64,000 bases of DNA from Sanghuangporus weigelae (Eukaryota; Basidiomycota; Agaricomycetes; Hymenochaetales; Hymenochaetaceae). The stretch lies in the NCBI GenBank assembly GCA_033182465.1, contig CP137323.1, positions 1,736,001 through 1,800,000 of the forward strand, read 5' to 3'. A model generated the notes under the pieces. The model made no database searches, had not been told where the DNA came from, and worked only from the letters and a program-made list of their open reading frames with translations. A program made the translations under genes and the position numbers. This document shows, piece after piece, positions 47,134-57,118 of the stretch (position 1 is its first letter; the number at the start of each line of letters is the position of its first letter).

Positions 47134-47775
47134 ATGGAGACCTCACTGGCATTTCAGCACTGTCAAGTCTGTGCACGAGTTTACATGGTCCTTTATGAAG
47201 TATACTACTTAGTATGCACGGCAACGGTTGGTACGCGTGACTGTCACATCGAAACCGAGCGACACCTTCAGGATACAATGCATTCCAATCCACCAAGCCC
47301 AATAGTACCCAAGAAACGAGAGGAACTCACGATCACAACTCGGACCCCTCGAACTGCGAACCCGATAACTTGGAGAATGATTGGATGGTATAGACCGGAG
47401 TTGCACACACCATGTCCAGCATCTACGATACAGGCAAACCTTTATTTACCGAGAGATGCGAACCTGGAAACCAAGCAATTACAACTCCTTATACAACGAA
47501 GGATATGGCGCTACATTCGAGATATACGATATGAAGGCAAAGCATGGCTAGTCACCAGAACCCAGCAGAACCCACCAGCAGAGCTTATGCAGTTCATGAT
47601 ATGCCTTGGACCATACTCTACACCGACCCGACACCTTAACACTGACGTGCGGGTTATGCTTACCCTCGCTGGACCTCGAGATGAATTCCGAAGAATCACA
47701 TACCGAGCAGCCTACATCGCTCCAAGAGCAAAGATGCCACTCAATGACGGCAATGACATCGTTATGGAGTACTGA
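47134..47775 (+). CDS. ORF inside the gypsy 5' LTR (213 codons), unknown
   Basis: Starts METSLAFQHCQVCARVYMVL and ends NDGNDIVMEY, entirely within the U3 part of the LTR, before the TATA-like site at 47991. It does not resemble gag, pol or env that I know. A Pro-rich N-terminal third is followed by a mixed alpha/beta-like segment with NLYLPRDANLETKQLQ. The same ORF is present in the 3' LTR (57909-58550), and its C-terminal part is also open in the inverted LTR at the right edge. ORFs in LTRs are rare (mouse mammary tumour virus sag is the textbook case, unrelated). Whether it is translated is unknown. Confidence 0.5.
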   Translation: METSLAFQHCQVCARVYMVLYEVYYLVCTATVGTRDCHIETERHLQDTMHSNPPSPIVPKKREELTITTRTPRTANPITWRMIGWYRPELHTPCPASTIQANLYLPRDANLETKQLQLLIQRRIWRYIRDIRYEGKAWLVTRTQQNPPAELMQFMICLGPYSTPTRHLNTDVRVMLTLAGPRDEFRRITYRAAYIAPRAKMPLNDGNDIVMEY

Positions 47776-48024
47776 CAGTGGAGCATTCCATATCGGAGCA
47801 CCACCTCTATTGTCTCAGTCAGCAACTCCAAAGAATTCTGTCATAGTGGAGACGACCTTACAAAGATTGGAGCAAAGTGGAGCGAAGCGCAGCAGGATGA
47901 CAAAGGAACAGATGTAATGGTGGAGGAAAGTGGAGTAAAGTGGAGACAGGATGAGTAAGAAATAGGACGGAAAATGGAATATCTGGGAGCATAAATAGTT
48001 GTAGGATTAGGCCCTCATTTCCCC

Positions 48025-48036
48025 ATCTTTCGATCC
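48025..48036 (+). promoter_or_regulatory. Predicted transcript 5' end / self-primer
   Basis: ATCTTTCGATCC lies about 30 bases downstream of the TATA-like site and is exactly complementary to GGATCGAAAGAT at 48298-48309. In Tf1/sushi-type elements the mRNA 5' end folds back onto the primer site in this way. Confidence 0.65.
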
Positions 48037-48297
48037 TCTTAACACACTGGTGTAAAGCTTGCCCTACAGCGAGCTATTACTGTGTGCTTTGTACTATCAC
48101 GCCTCTTGGAAATCCCAATCTGCTTTACTATTACCTCGTATCTGAAAGCATCCATAACTCGGACCGCGACTAGGAAGGCTAGTAAGGGACCGCGTGGTAC
48201 AGCCAGACGTGGGTAGATAAGATCACCTCTGCACAACACACCGCTGCTTAGGCAAAAGGATCAAACCGGTGTAACCCCGGGCCTACTCCCTAACATT

Positions 48298-48309
48298 GGA
48301 TCGAAAGAT
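48298..48309 (+). promoter_or_regulatory. Primer-binding site (self-priming type)
   Basis: GGATCGAAAGAT starts two bases after the 5' LTR and pairs perfectly over 12 bases with 48025-48036 in the same transcript. No tRNA 3'-end match is needed to explain it. Confidence 0.65.
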
Positions 48310-48356
48310 CACTCGCTAGTTTTACCACCACCTCTCACGGGCAAGGTTCTTGGCTA

Positions 48357-48698
48357 GTGTTTTATCGAGGCGAGGACCGTCGACCTCAAGTCCCTATCGA
48401 CGTCACTAGTTTCGAGACTAGTACCCATATCGAATCCTCAGGACAAGTGCACATCCTGGAGAACGACAAACCCGATTCACTTAAATCACATATCTACTAT
48501 CATAACCCCTACAACGACGAAGTGTACCTAATAGCAAAGGCATCTGGTAGCCCTGCAGTTGGGAGCACGCAAACAACAACCACGAAAGTAGCAGCAGTCC
48601 CTTCCACTATTGCTACATTCGACGAGAAAGGAACTACTTGGTTAACAGCACCAAGGAACAATAACCCTGAAGCATCAGGCGAGAAACGAAGTTCATGA
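48357..48698 (+). CDS. Gypsy leader ORF, unknown
   Basis: 113 codons (MFYRGEDRRPQVPIDVTSFE), directly after the primer-binding site. No motif recognised. Its stop overlaps the start of the next ORF as ATGA at 48695-48698, an arrangement compatible with termination-reinitiation. It could alternatively be an unspliced leader. Confidence 0.4.
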   Translation: MFYRGEDRRPQVPIDVTSFETSTHIESSGQVHILENDKPDSLKSHIYYHNPYNDEVYLIAKASGSPAVGSTQTTTTKVAAVPSTIATFDEKGTTWLTAPRNNNPEASGEKRSS

Positions 48699-49726
48699 AC
48701 CGATCAGGAAACGCCAACAACAGAAGTAACGGTCATCGAACGAACGAACGGGCGAACGATAATCAAACGAGGTTCACACCTAGATCCCTCGACGAACGAG
48801 TTCAACATATCACCAACAGGCTACGTAGTCTGGAAAGCGATCACGACATACTATACGCGACAACGAACCACAGCATATTGTATCCACCAGTGATCAGAAG
48901 GCTACAAGAAAGGGTTGAAAGACTGGAAGAACGAACTGCAAACACGGGGCAGTCAAACAGTCTACCAACCGGAGCATACGCGACAGCAGTAGGAGATCGA
49001 TTCGAAGCACTCGAAGCAACTACTCAAAGAATTGGAGCACAAGTAGCAGCTCTAGAGAGATATACTCTGGAATTGGATCGAGCAGCAGGAGCACTCAATC
49101 ATCGGGTCATAGACGGAAACGGAGTACTTGACCGAGAGCTCAACGCTATCCGAAACAGGATTACTGCTCAGGAACAACAACTACAGACGATCGAGACGAG
49201 AGTCGGAGAGCTTAACAGGACAGCTCTAGATCAACCAAGGATTGTTCAAGACATCCATAACCTGCGAGAAGCCCTACTCCAACTAGGACAAACAATCGAG
49301 TCGAGTCAACGCACCTACGCAGCTATACTCACATCGGTACAGACAACCGAAACTACCTCAAGGAACATACTCGAACACGCTCAACGAATTCGAGAAGTAG
49401 CTCAGGCAGCACAACGCTGGGAATACTTTCTACCAAGAGAGAGAGCCCAACAGGAACAGAGTTCTGACGAATCAGTGTCCTCAGACGAAGAAGCATCACG
49501 AAGGCCATTCTTACTCAGAACCCCACCTCGAACGGTTATCATCCAAGTACCAACAGTACCTGCAGTACCAGCAAGTGGTTCAGTAGCAACCCAAGCGCCA
49601 GAGAATCCACCGCCATCCTATTCACCACCAGCAGTGCCCATAAGCACTTACGATCATGTCGACAACCGACCAGAAGGTGCAAGCACTGGAGCAGCAACTA
49701 CAGACTCTTCAGACACAACTCTCTAA
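48695..49726 (+). CDS. Gypsy coiled-coil ORF upstream of gag
   Basis: 343 codons starting MNRSGNANNRSNGHRTNERA. It is very rich in Glu, Gln, Arg and Leu heptads through residues 30-250 (for example NRLRSLESDHDILYATTN, later RELNAIRNRITAQEQQLQTI), with a Pro/Ser tail. Length and coiled-coil content suggest a structural Gag-like or assembly role, but this is inference. It overlaps the gag ORF by 71 bases in another frame. Confidence 0.5.
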   Translation: MNRSGNANNRSNGHRTNERANDNQTRFTPRSLDERVQHITNRLRSLESDHDILYATTNHSILYPPVIRRLQERVERLEERTANTGQSNSLPTGAYATAVGDRFEALEATTQRIGAQVAALERYTLELDRAAGALNHRVIDGNGVLDRELNAIRNRITAQEQQLQTIETRVGELNRTALDQPRIVQDIHNLREALLQLGQTIESSQRTYAAILTSVQTTETTSRNILEHAQRIREVAQAAQRWEYFLPRERAQQEQSSDESVSSDEEASRRPFLLRTPPRTVIIQVPTVPAVPASGSVATQAPENPPPSYSPPAVPISTYDHVDNRPEGASTGAATTDSSDTTL

Positions 49727-50744
49727 ACACAGCATCAAGCTTCCGAAGTACTATGGCAAGCGAAGCGAAGATATTGATCTGTGGATTAGTCGATGTATCT
49801 CGAAGCTGGCACAGCATGGAGTCAAGGATGAGGAGGAGATCGCAAAGAGCCTATTTGCGGCACTAGAAGGCGACAGCTACGATTGGTTTGCAGAGAAGAA
49901 TACCCTAACATCATTCGATGCCAATGGGAAACTGAAACCAGTACCTGCGATTATCGCTGCAACAAATGGAATGTTCGCATCACTCAAGGACATGCTGAAC
50001 TGGATGAGGATCCGAGCAGGACATCCGATCATTGGAGAACAGGAAGCCCTATTCCAACTACTATGCATCCAGCAGAAAGGAGCAAGCATTAGGGCGTACA
50101 ACGACGAATTCCGACGACTCAAAGCACGAGCACCAGACACGATGGATAAGCAGATGCTCAAGTACATCTATGTCAAAGGACTAGACATGTGGGTCAAACG
50201 ACGAGTCGAATCTGTACAACCCGACGCTTTCGAGAAGAACGACCTCGATGCATGGATGGAATGGACAAGCAACCTAGCAAACTCTGATGCCAGGCAAAGG
50301 CTCATGGGTAGTCAAACATATACCCCAAGATTCAAATCGAATGGACAGTCATCTTTCCGACCACCAGTACAAACAACGAAACGAGATCCAGACGCCATGG
50401 ATGTAGATGCACTCCGAGGCTTGCCGAAGAAGGGAGGCAAATGCTACAACTGTGAAAAGTCAGGACATTACGCAAAGGAGTGCAAGGCACCAAGGAAGCA
50501 AAAGGGTTCTTCCTCTAAGCGGCCGAAGAAGACTAATGGTGTAAAACGGAGGACGATGACAACACGAACAATCGATTTCAAGGAAACATGTCCCGATCCA
50601 CACTGCCGAAGGCCAGTCCACTACGACCATGTAGCATGGGCTAAAGGCGACGAATCAGCAGGATGGACTTGCAAGCATGACGAAGAATACCGAAACAACA
50701 TTCGCAAATCCCTAGCAAGTAAAGAGCAACAGGGAAAAGATTAA
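49656..50744 (+). CDS. gag: Gypsy gag (capsid domain and zinc knuckle)
   Basis: 362 codons. A short N-terminal coiled coil is followed by a Ty3-type capsid-like region (IDLWISRCISKLAQHGVKDE, WMRIRAGHPIIGEQEALFQL, RAYNDEFRRLKARAPDTMDK) and a CCHC knuckle (CYNCEKSGHYAKEC, about residues 266-279). After it come a basic stretch and a Cys/His-containing tail. Separated from pol by about 100 bases. Confidence 0.85.
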   Translation: MSTTDQKVQALEQQLQTLQTQLSKHSIKLPKYYGKRSEDIDLWISRCISKLAQHGVKDEEEIAKSLFAALEGDSYDWFAEKNTLTSFDANGKLKPVPAIIAATNGMFASLKDMLNWMRIRAGHPIIGEQEALFQLLCIQQKGASIRAYNDEFRRLKARAPDTMDKQMLKYIYVKGLDMWVKRRVESVQPDAFEKNDLDAWMEWTSNLANSDARQRLMGSQTYTPRFKSNGQSSFRPPVQTTKRDPDAMDVDALRGLPKKGGKCYNCEKSGHYAKECKAPRKQKGSSSKRPKKTNGVKRRTMTTRTIDFKETCPDPHCRRPVHYDHVAWAKGDESAGWTCKHDEEYRNNIRKSLASKEQQGKD

Positions 50745-50848
50745 GACCTCCATCGAACGAGACTGCGCGATGTGAGTGTGACAAGGGTGACGAGAAAGGT
50801 TTCAACAACCAGTGTTTCAAACCTCCTGGGTTCAACCCCAGTGAAGCG

Positions 50849-53800
50849 ATGTACAATAAGCGATTGCCAATACAAGCATTGCATCCCCGATTACCTATTC
50901 GAGTGAAGGTTGGAACAAAGACCCTAGCAGTCAAAGCGTTAATCGATTCCGGAGCTACATGCAGCACGATACACCCCAACTTGGTACGACACTACAGCCT
51001 ATTCAAAAAGAGGCTTGATCACCCTCGACCTTTGAATAATGCGGATGGAAGTCCCAACCAAGGAGGAGCAATCACGCACGAGGTCTACACATTAATTTTT
51101 GATGGACCTAAACCGCAGCCACAAACGTTGGCAGTAGCAACCACAGGACAGGATCAAGTGATCCTAGGAATTGACTATTTGGCCAAAGTCAATCCCGAAA
51201 TTGATTGGAAGAATCAAGTATGGAATCGGAATGGTAATTCGATACCATTCGAGCTCAACGTCATACGAGCTACCAAGAAGCGAAGGCACAGGAAGCGCAA
51301 ACGGAAACGGCAAACCAAAGGCAAACCTGACAAGACAAGACCTAGGCATAACACGAAGCAACAGGCTCAGGACAGAGACAACTATCGACACTCTGGAGCA
51401 CCAGGAATAATATTTGCGCCAAGGAGAGACAACAACGGACACTCTCACGAAACGAAGCCACAAGCGAAGCCGGAAACCAGACCAGCAACACCAAGACTGG
51501 AACAGGCAAAACAGACGCCAGAAGTGAAGAGTCCGAGCACGGAAAATATACCAGACTCTGCAACGAAACAGCCACAACAGGAAACGGCAAACAAGCATCA
51601 TCGAGATGAGGAGGAAATAAACTACACTCCCAAGCGATGGAAGAAACAGGCACCACAAGGAACGAGTATAGTGCAACGACGACCAAGGCACATACCGAGA
51701 CGGATGATCCCAGCACGGCAACTGTACCAGACATCCGAAGGTGAAACACAAGATGTAACAGGCAAGCATAGCCTAGACGAACAGGAGGAAATAAACGACT
51801 CTCCGAAACGTTGGAAGAAACAACCACCACAGAAGATACACCCACTGAGACAAAACATGCCGGAAGATGAAGAACTCTGGCCATCACCAGAAGAAAACCC
51901 GGGCATGAAGTATAGGATACGACCACGAAAGACACGGTATCCAGAGAAGCCAGTGGCAGGCATTATACGACCGAGAACGGCATCGTTAATGCGAGGAGCT
52001 AGTCCCACACCGAAGCGTACAAGATGGGCAGACAACGAAAGCGATATCGAGATGCAAGACGAGCAGGAGACAACAGAAGACACTCCTATGCACGATATAG
52101 AGCCAGAAGACATTGAAAGTCTTAGGACGACCAACCAACCAGCTACCCTCACCAGAAAGGAAGAGCTCGCTGCAAAGCTAGAGCTAGACATCAATCGAAA
52201 TTGGTCACCAAGGCAGCAGAACCAAGTCTCACAGCCTCTGAACAAAGCGAGTTCAGTATCCCAGCAGTATTCTCAACAAAAGGCAGCTGCAGAAGGACTA
52301 CTAGGAACACAGAAACGAGATTGGCGAAAACTCCTACCAAAGGAAATAGAAGACTACGCAGATGTCTTTGATCCTGACAAGTCAAGAAGGTTACCCAAGC
52401 ATACGAAATGGGATATGGCAATTAACCTCAAAGAAGGAGTACCATTACCGAAACCGAGGCCTATTATCAAGCTCACACGAGAAGAGCAGGCAGCACTCGA
52501 TGCTTATGTCAAAGAGTTACTTGACAAAGGATGGATTGAAAAGGTTCAACCACATGAACCATGTCCGGTAGCAGCACCAGTCTTCTTTGTAGGAAAGAAA
52601 GACGGAGGAGCACGAGCAGTAACCGATTACCGAGACATCAACGACACGACAGTATCAGATCCATACCCGATACCGATCATGAGTGTTCTCCCAGAGAAAC
52701 TGGAGAAAGGAAAATTCTTCTTTACACTCGACATGCGATCAGGTTACAACAACCTGCGAATCCGAGAAGGAGACGAGTGGAAGGCAGCATTCCGAGTTGG
52801 CAATGCAGTCTACAAGCCAAAGGTCATGATGTTTGGAATGAAGAACTCACCTGCAGTATTCCAACGATTCATGAATGACAACTTCGAATATTGGCTCAGG
52901 ACAGAAGAAGCACTCAACTATTTGGACGACCTTATTGGTCAAGCACAAACTGAAGAGGAACATTGGAAACTCCTCAGGGCAATTCTACAGAAATGCCGAG
53001 AGCTCGACATTTACCTCAAAATCGAGAAATGTCACTTCCTCCAAACCCAGCTCGACTACTTGGGATTTGTAGTAGGAACGAAAGGCATCCAGATGGATCC
53101 TTATAAGCTCAAAGCTATTCACGAATGGCCAGTGCCAAAGACGAAACGACAAGTTCGAAAGTTCCAAGGATTTTGTAACTTCTACCGAAGATTCATCAGG
53201 AACTATGCCGATACATTCGCACCTATTGGCGACCTTATCAAAAAGGATCGCAAGTTCATATGGGCAGAGGCACAAGACAAGGCATTCGAAAGTATCAAGA
53301 AGGCATTCGAAACGGAAGTCGCATTGGCAATGCCAAAGCCAGACAAATCATACACATTGGAAACCGACGCATCCGATGTAGCGATTGGTGCAGTCTTACA
53401 ACAAGAAGACAACCAAGGAGAACTGAGACCTTTAGGTTTCATGTCGAAAACTCTAACAAACACCCAACGAAACTATCCGACGCATGACAAAGAGATGCTA
53501 GCAATCATGGAAGCACTCAAGCATTGGAGACACCTATTGGAGGGAACCAAAGAACCAGTAACAATCCGAAGCGATCATGCAAATCTCCGATACTTCATGA
53601 CAGCTCAGAATCTATCGAGACGTCAAGCGAGATGGGCACTAGAGTTATCACGATATAACTTCAAGATTCTCCATTGGCCAGGCAAGAAGAACCAAGCTGA
53701 CGAGCTATCACGACGATCCGACTATATGCCAGAGGACAAGGACAACTTAGGAGTTACCTTGTTACCTCCTGATACGATCAAGCAACAAACATTGCGACGC

Positions 53801-55327
53801 ACAGAGATCAACGGTCTATACAAGCTAGAAACTGAAATGGTCACTATCTCTGATCCTATTATCCGAACGATCAAGAGGAACTACAATACCGAGGAGGCTA
53901 AGAAGGAAATTCAGGCGATCAAGCAGAGCAACGGCTACAGTTACAGGAACGGCTTGCACTACGTAACCAATGCATTATATATCCCGCCGTCCGCCAACCT
54001 ACGAGCGTTGCTAATCCGAAGGCGCCATGATCACAAACTTGCAGGCCACCCAGGAGCAGAAAAGACCATAGAGCTTGTAAAGCGATCATACTATTGGCCG
54101 AAGATGGAAGAAATGATCCGAGCATATACCGCAACCTGCGACATATGTCAGCGTGCAAAACCGATTCGACAGTTTCGAAATCCGCCGCTCCAACCGTTGG
54201 AGGCACCACATCAACCATGGGAAACCATAACCTGTGACCTGATTACCGACTTACCAGTCAGCAATGAAGGCTACAGCGCGATACTCGTTATAGTGGACAA
54301 ACTCACTAAAATGGGGAAGTTCATTCCTTGCCAAGGAATACCCAATGCTAAGCAGTTGGCACGTTTGTTCCGCCAACATGTCTTCAAATACTACGGGGCC
54401 CCTAAACGAGTAATCTCCGACCGAGGTAGCAACTTCACCGCGCAATTCCTCAAGGAGTTCTGCAGACTCATCGATGTCGATTGGAAAACTAGTACAGCGT
54501 ATCATCCACAAACCGATGGTCAAACCGAGCGACTAAATCAAGAGCTTGAACAGTACTTACGCTGCTATGTGTCCTACCGACAAACAGATTGGGCAGAGTA
54601 CATCGATATAGCAGAATTCGCCTACAACAACAGGAAGCACAGTACAACACATCAGTCACCATTCTATACACTGTATGGATGGCATCCTCACCTGGACGTT
54701 GCGGAGACCGGTGATTCAAACGTCCCAGAAGCAATAAATCACCTAGAGGAGCTTCGACAAGTACAGCAAGAAGCCTATAATTCGATTAGGCAAGCGAATG
54801 AGGCAATGAAGCTTTATGCAGACCTGCATCGAGGCAAACTACCAGAGTACAAGCCAGGAGACGAAGTGTTACTAGACATGAGGAATCTCAGTCGATTGGA
54901 ACCAACGAAGAAACTTGCAATGAAATGGGCAGGGCCTTATAAAGTCGAGAAGGCAGTCGGACAAGTGTCATTCAGATTACGCTTACCCGAAACCCTTCCG
55001 ATCCACCCAGTGTTTCATGCGAGTCTTCTCAGGCCTTACAAACGAAAGGAATACCCTGGAAGACCCACTTTGGATGAACCACCACCTATTGAAGTGGAGG
55101 GAGAAGCAGAGTACGAAGTGGAGACGATTCATAACACAAGACGTCATCGGAGCAAGGTCCAATACCTTATCCAATGGAAAGGATACCAGGAGCGAACATG
55201 GGAGCCACTTGACAACCTCAAGAACTCCTATCAAATGATCGAAGCATTCCATAAAAAGTATCCTCAGGCAATCCAGCCACCGAACCTTAACCAATGGATC
55301 GCCGCACGAAAACGAATGAGGCAATAG
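50849..55327 (+). CDS. pol: Gypsy pol polyprotein with C-terminal chromodomain
   Basis: 1492 codons in one frame. Order: aspartic protease (DSGA, residues 33-36), a long basic/disordered linker (about 140-480), reverse transcriptase (about 500-760, with active site YLDD), RNase H (ETDASDVAIGAVLQQ), integrase with HHCC finger (HDHKLAGHPGAEKT ... CDICQRAK) and DDE core (VISDRGSNFTAQFLKEF, YHPQTDGQTERLNQELEQYL), GPY/F-like module (WAGPYKVEKAVGQVSFRLRL) and a chromodomain (YEVETIHNTRRHRSKVQYLI, then QWKGY ... TWEP). The linker between protease and RT, about 300 residues, is longer than usual. The frame is open throughout. Confidence 0.95.
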   Translation: MYNKRLPIQALHPRLPIRVKVGTKTLAVKALIDSGATCSTIHPNLVRHYSLFKKRLDHPRPLNNADGSPNQGGAITHEVYTLIFDGPKPQPQTLAVATTGQDQVILGIDYLAKVNPEIDWKNQVWNRNGNSIPFELNVIRATKKRRHRKRKRKRQTKGKPDKTRPRHNTKQQAQDRDNYRHSGAPGIIFAPRRDNNGHSHETKPQAKPETRPATPRLEQAKQTPEVKSPSTENIPDSATKQPQQETANKHHRDEEEINYTPKRWKKQAPQGTSIVQRRPRHIPRRMIPARQLYQTSEGETQDVTGKHSLDEQEEINDSPKRWKKQPPQKIHPLRQNMPEDEELWPSPEENPGMKYRIRPRKTRYPEKPVAGIIRPRTASLMRGASPTPKRTRWADNESDIEMQDEQETTEDTPMHDIEPEDIESLRTTNQPATLTRKEELAAKLELDINRNWSPRQQNQVSQPLNKASSVSQQYSQQKAAAEGLLGTQKRDWRKLLPKEIEDYADVFDPDKSRRLPKHTKWDMAINLKEGVPLPKPRPIIKLTREEQAALDAYVKELLDKGWIEKVQPHEPCPVAAPVFFVGKKDGGARAVTDYRDINDTTVSDPYPIPIMSVLPEKLEKGKFFFTLDMRSGYNNLRIREGDEWKAAFRVGNAVYKPKVMMFGMKNSPAVFQRFMNDNFEYWLRTEEALNYLDDLIGQAQTEEEHWKLLRAILQKCRELDIYLKIEKCHFLQTQLDYLGFVVGTKGIQMDPYKLKAIHEWPVPKTKRQVRKFQGFCNFYRRFIRNYADTFAPIGDLIKKDRKFIWAEAQDKAFESIKKAFETEVALAMPKPDKSYTLETDASDVAIGAVLQQEDNQGELRPLGFMSKTLTNTQRNYPTHDKEMLAIMEALKHWRHLLEGTKEPVTIRSDHANLRYFMTAQNLSRRQARWALELSRYNFKILHWPGKKNQADELSRRSDYMPEDKDNLGVTLLPPDTIKQQTLRRTEINGLYKLETEMVTISDPIIRTIKRNYNTEEAKKEIQAIKQSNGYSYRNGLHYVTNALYIPPSANLRALLIRRRHDHKLAGHPGAEKTIELVKRSYYWPKMEEMIRAYTATCDICQRAKPIRQFRNPPLQPLEAPHQPWETITCDLITDLPVSNEGYSAILVIVDKLTKMGKFIPCQGIPNAKQLARLFRQHVFKYYGAPKRVISDRGSNFTAQFLKEFCRLIDVDWKTSTAYHPQTDGQTERLNQELEQYLRCYVSYRQTDWAEYIDIAEFAYNNRKHSTTHQSPFYTLYGWHPHLDVAETGDSNVPEAINHLEELRQVQQEAYNSIRQANEAMKLYADLHRGKLPEYKPGDEVLLDMRNLSRLEPTKKLAMKWAGPYKVEKAVGQVSFRLRLPETLPIHPVFHASLLRPYKRKEYPGRPTLDEPPPIEVEGEAEYEVETIHNTRRHRSKVQYLIQWKGYQERTWEPLDNLKNSYQMIEAFHKKYPQAIQPPNLNQWIAARKRMRQ

Positions 55328-55502
55328 TTGCATCACATGCACTCCACCCGATGGAGCCGCTTATGGATCCACAATAGAGATGATGAGTAAGGTCCCCAAT
55401 GACCTTACCAAGCGATGACATCAATGTGGCACACCAAAGCGAGAGCAGAGATAGAAGAATTAGGCAAGACATCGCCGACATACCAACAAGATGGTATAAA
55501 AC

Positions 55503-56579
55503 ATGGAGAACTTCGAGCTAAGGAACAACAACTCGAATCTCAACAGCTCTACTTCACTGCAGACGAACCACTACTCAGCTATGCCTATCTTCGACGAGCT
55601 ACATGCATTCTGTCAACCAGAAGATGCACCAGAATGGACATTTACACTCAGACCACCGACCGAACGTTATCAATGGCCACAGCTGTGCAACCGATTCAAC
55701 GAAGAGAACTACGAAGATGAGATTGTACCCCTATGCCCAGGAAAGTACTTCGATGATCTATTTGACAAGTGGAACGCAGTCCACCACAACCGAGACGAAA
55801 TACCCCACCTTATGATGGCGAATCACTCAGACGAGTGGTTATTCAAACTCAGTAACCCTCGAGACGCAGCATTACGCCGACTCAATGATGATGCATTTCT
55901 AACCTACGCGATCGAACTCGAAACACAAGCATTACATCGAGGCAAGATCGACTTTAGGCACGAAACGACATACAAGAACATCATGGGCATCTATCATTCG
56001 GCAATTCAAATTTGCGCCTACCGACGAGACATGACTACTGCAATTCTTAACCGAATGATGCGATGGAGTCACTATCATCCGATGAGCATCGATGCGATGA
56101 AGTACATTATATACATAGCCGACCAGACGGGCTTCTATGCATCCCACACCATGCAGTTCATGACGGTACTCAACATGACGAAGTATTACGAAGGAACGAG
56201 ATACCGAACGGTTATTGAAGCGAGGAACTCTACTACGGACGAGGTACCACTCGACAACATCGAGCACCACGTAGTCGAAGGCAAAGAGGTTAACTACGAC
56301 CCTCATTACCTTATGGAACTCAACAACCGAGAGGAAGAAGCCAGAGAAAAACTACAGGCTACACGACACCCCTTGCTGGAAGATCTGATGATCTCAGTCT
56401 ACCAGTACCCGAACGAACTCTACCAGCCGGACGAGATGCTTACTATGTCGGAACAGGAGGACATGTACATACACTCCGACGATACAGAGTCAAGTGAAGA
56501 AGGTGAAAGCAGGGAACTATATACCCCAGCGAACTCGGCCCAGACTACACCTGAGGCTGAAGAATCCGAAGACTTGTAA
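55503..56579 (+). CDS. Gypsy ORF downstream of pol, unknown
   Basis: 358 codons (MENFELRNNNSNLNSSTSLQ), in the position where env would sit, but with no signal peptide or membrane helix, so not an envelope. A folded-looking middle (WTFTLRPPTERYQWPQLCNR, later NIMGIYHSAIQICAYRRDMT) is followed by an acidic Ser-rich tail (DDTESSEEGESREL). I do not recognise it. Base composition matches the rest of the element. Confidence 0.55.
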   Translation: MENFELRNNNSNLNSSTSLQTNHYSAMPIFDELHAFCQPEDAPEWTFTLRPPTERYQWPQLCNRFNEENYEDEIVPLCPGKYFDDLFDKWNAVHHNRDEIPHLMMANHSDEWLFKLSNPRDAALRRLNDDAFLTYAIELETQALHRGKIDFRHETTYKNIMGIYHSAIQICAYRRDMTTAILNRMMRWSHYHPMSIDAMKYIIYIADQTGFYASHTMQFMTVLNMTKYYEGTRYRTVIEARNSTTDEVPLDNIEHHVVEGKEVNYDPHYLMELNNREEEAREKLQATRHPLLEDLMISVYQYPNELYQPDEMLTMSEQEDMYIHSDDTESSEEGESRELYTPANSAQTTPEAEESEDL

Positions 56580-57118
56580 ACAACTCTTCTTTTATGCAAC
56601 CCCTTTCCCATATCGTGACCCGACATGGTCAATTATGCATTCCATTCTTACCTTATGATATTTATGGTCACATCCGACCAAATTATGCTTTATGCACCTC
56701 TTTATTTCACGCTTATTCGGCCAACCAGCACAAATGAAGCACTATGCAGAAGTGTCAAAGAACCTACAAGGGCCTAGACATTTTGTATATTGTTTTATTG
56801 TGCCGGCTCCGAATTAGCAGATTATGCCTACCTTTTATTATCCTCTATGCAACGGAGAAGCCAAAAGTTTACGTGAAGTCACTCCCTTGCATCATGCTAG
56901 GATGTGCCTTCACGCTGAAAGGCACTCCAATTACACTCTTTCTTCGAAAAACTCCATTTGGGGGTTGAAGAGCCGTAGGTAAACACCTGGAACTTCACTC
57001 CCAAATTGGTATAAAACTTATTCATTAACGACTTTATGATTTCTTTCTTATCACTTTCAATTGCGTCATATTCTTTACATGATGCACATTTCATATTCAT
57101 ATCCCTTCCCACCACCCT

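Larger units (their letters stand above)
46784..48295 (+). repeat. 5' LTR of the gypsy element
   Basis: Begins TGAAAGGATCC and ends CCCTAACA; 1512 bp. It contains a TATA-like ATAAATAG at 47991 and a 213-codon ORF upstream of it. Matches 57559-59070. Confidence 0.92.

Noticed and set aside
50828-50848. A T-arm-like hairpin (CTGGG, loop TTCAACC, CCCAG) suggesting a tRNA between gag and pol.
   Set aside because: No matching acceptor stem, D-arm or anticodon arm can be drawn upstream, so a tRNA gene is not supported.
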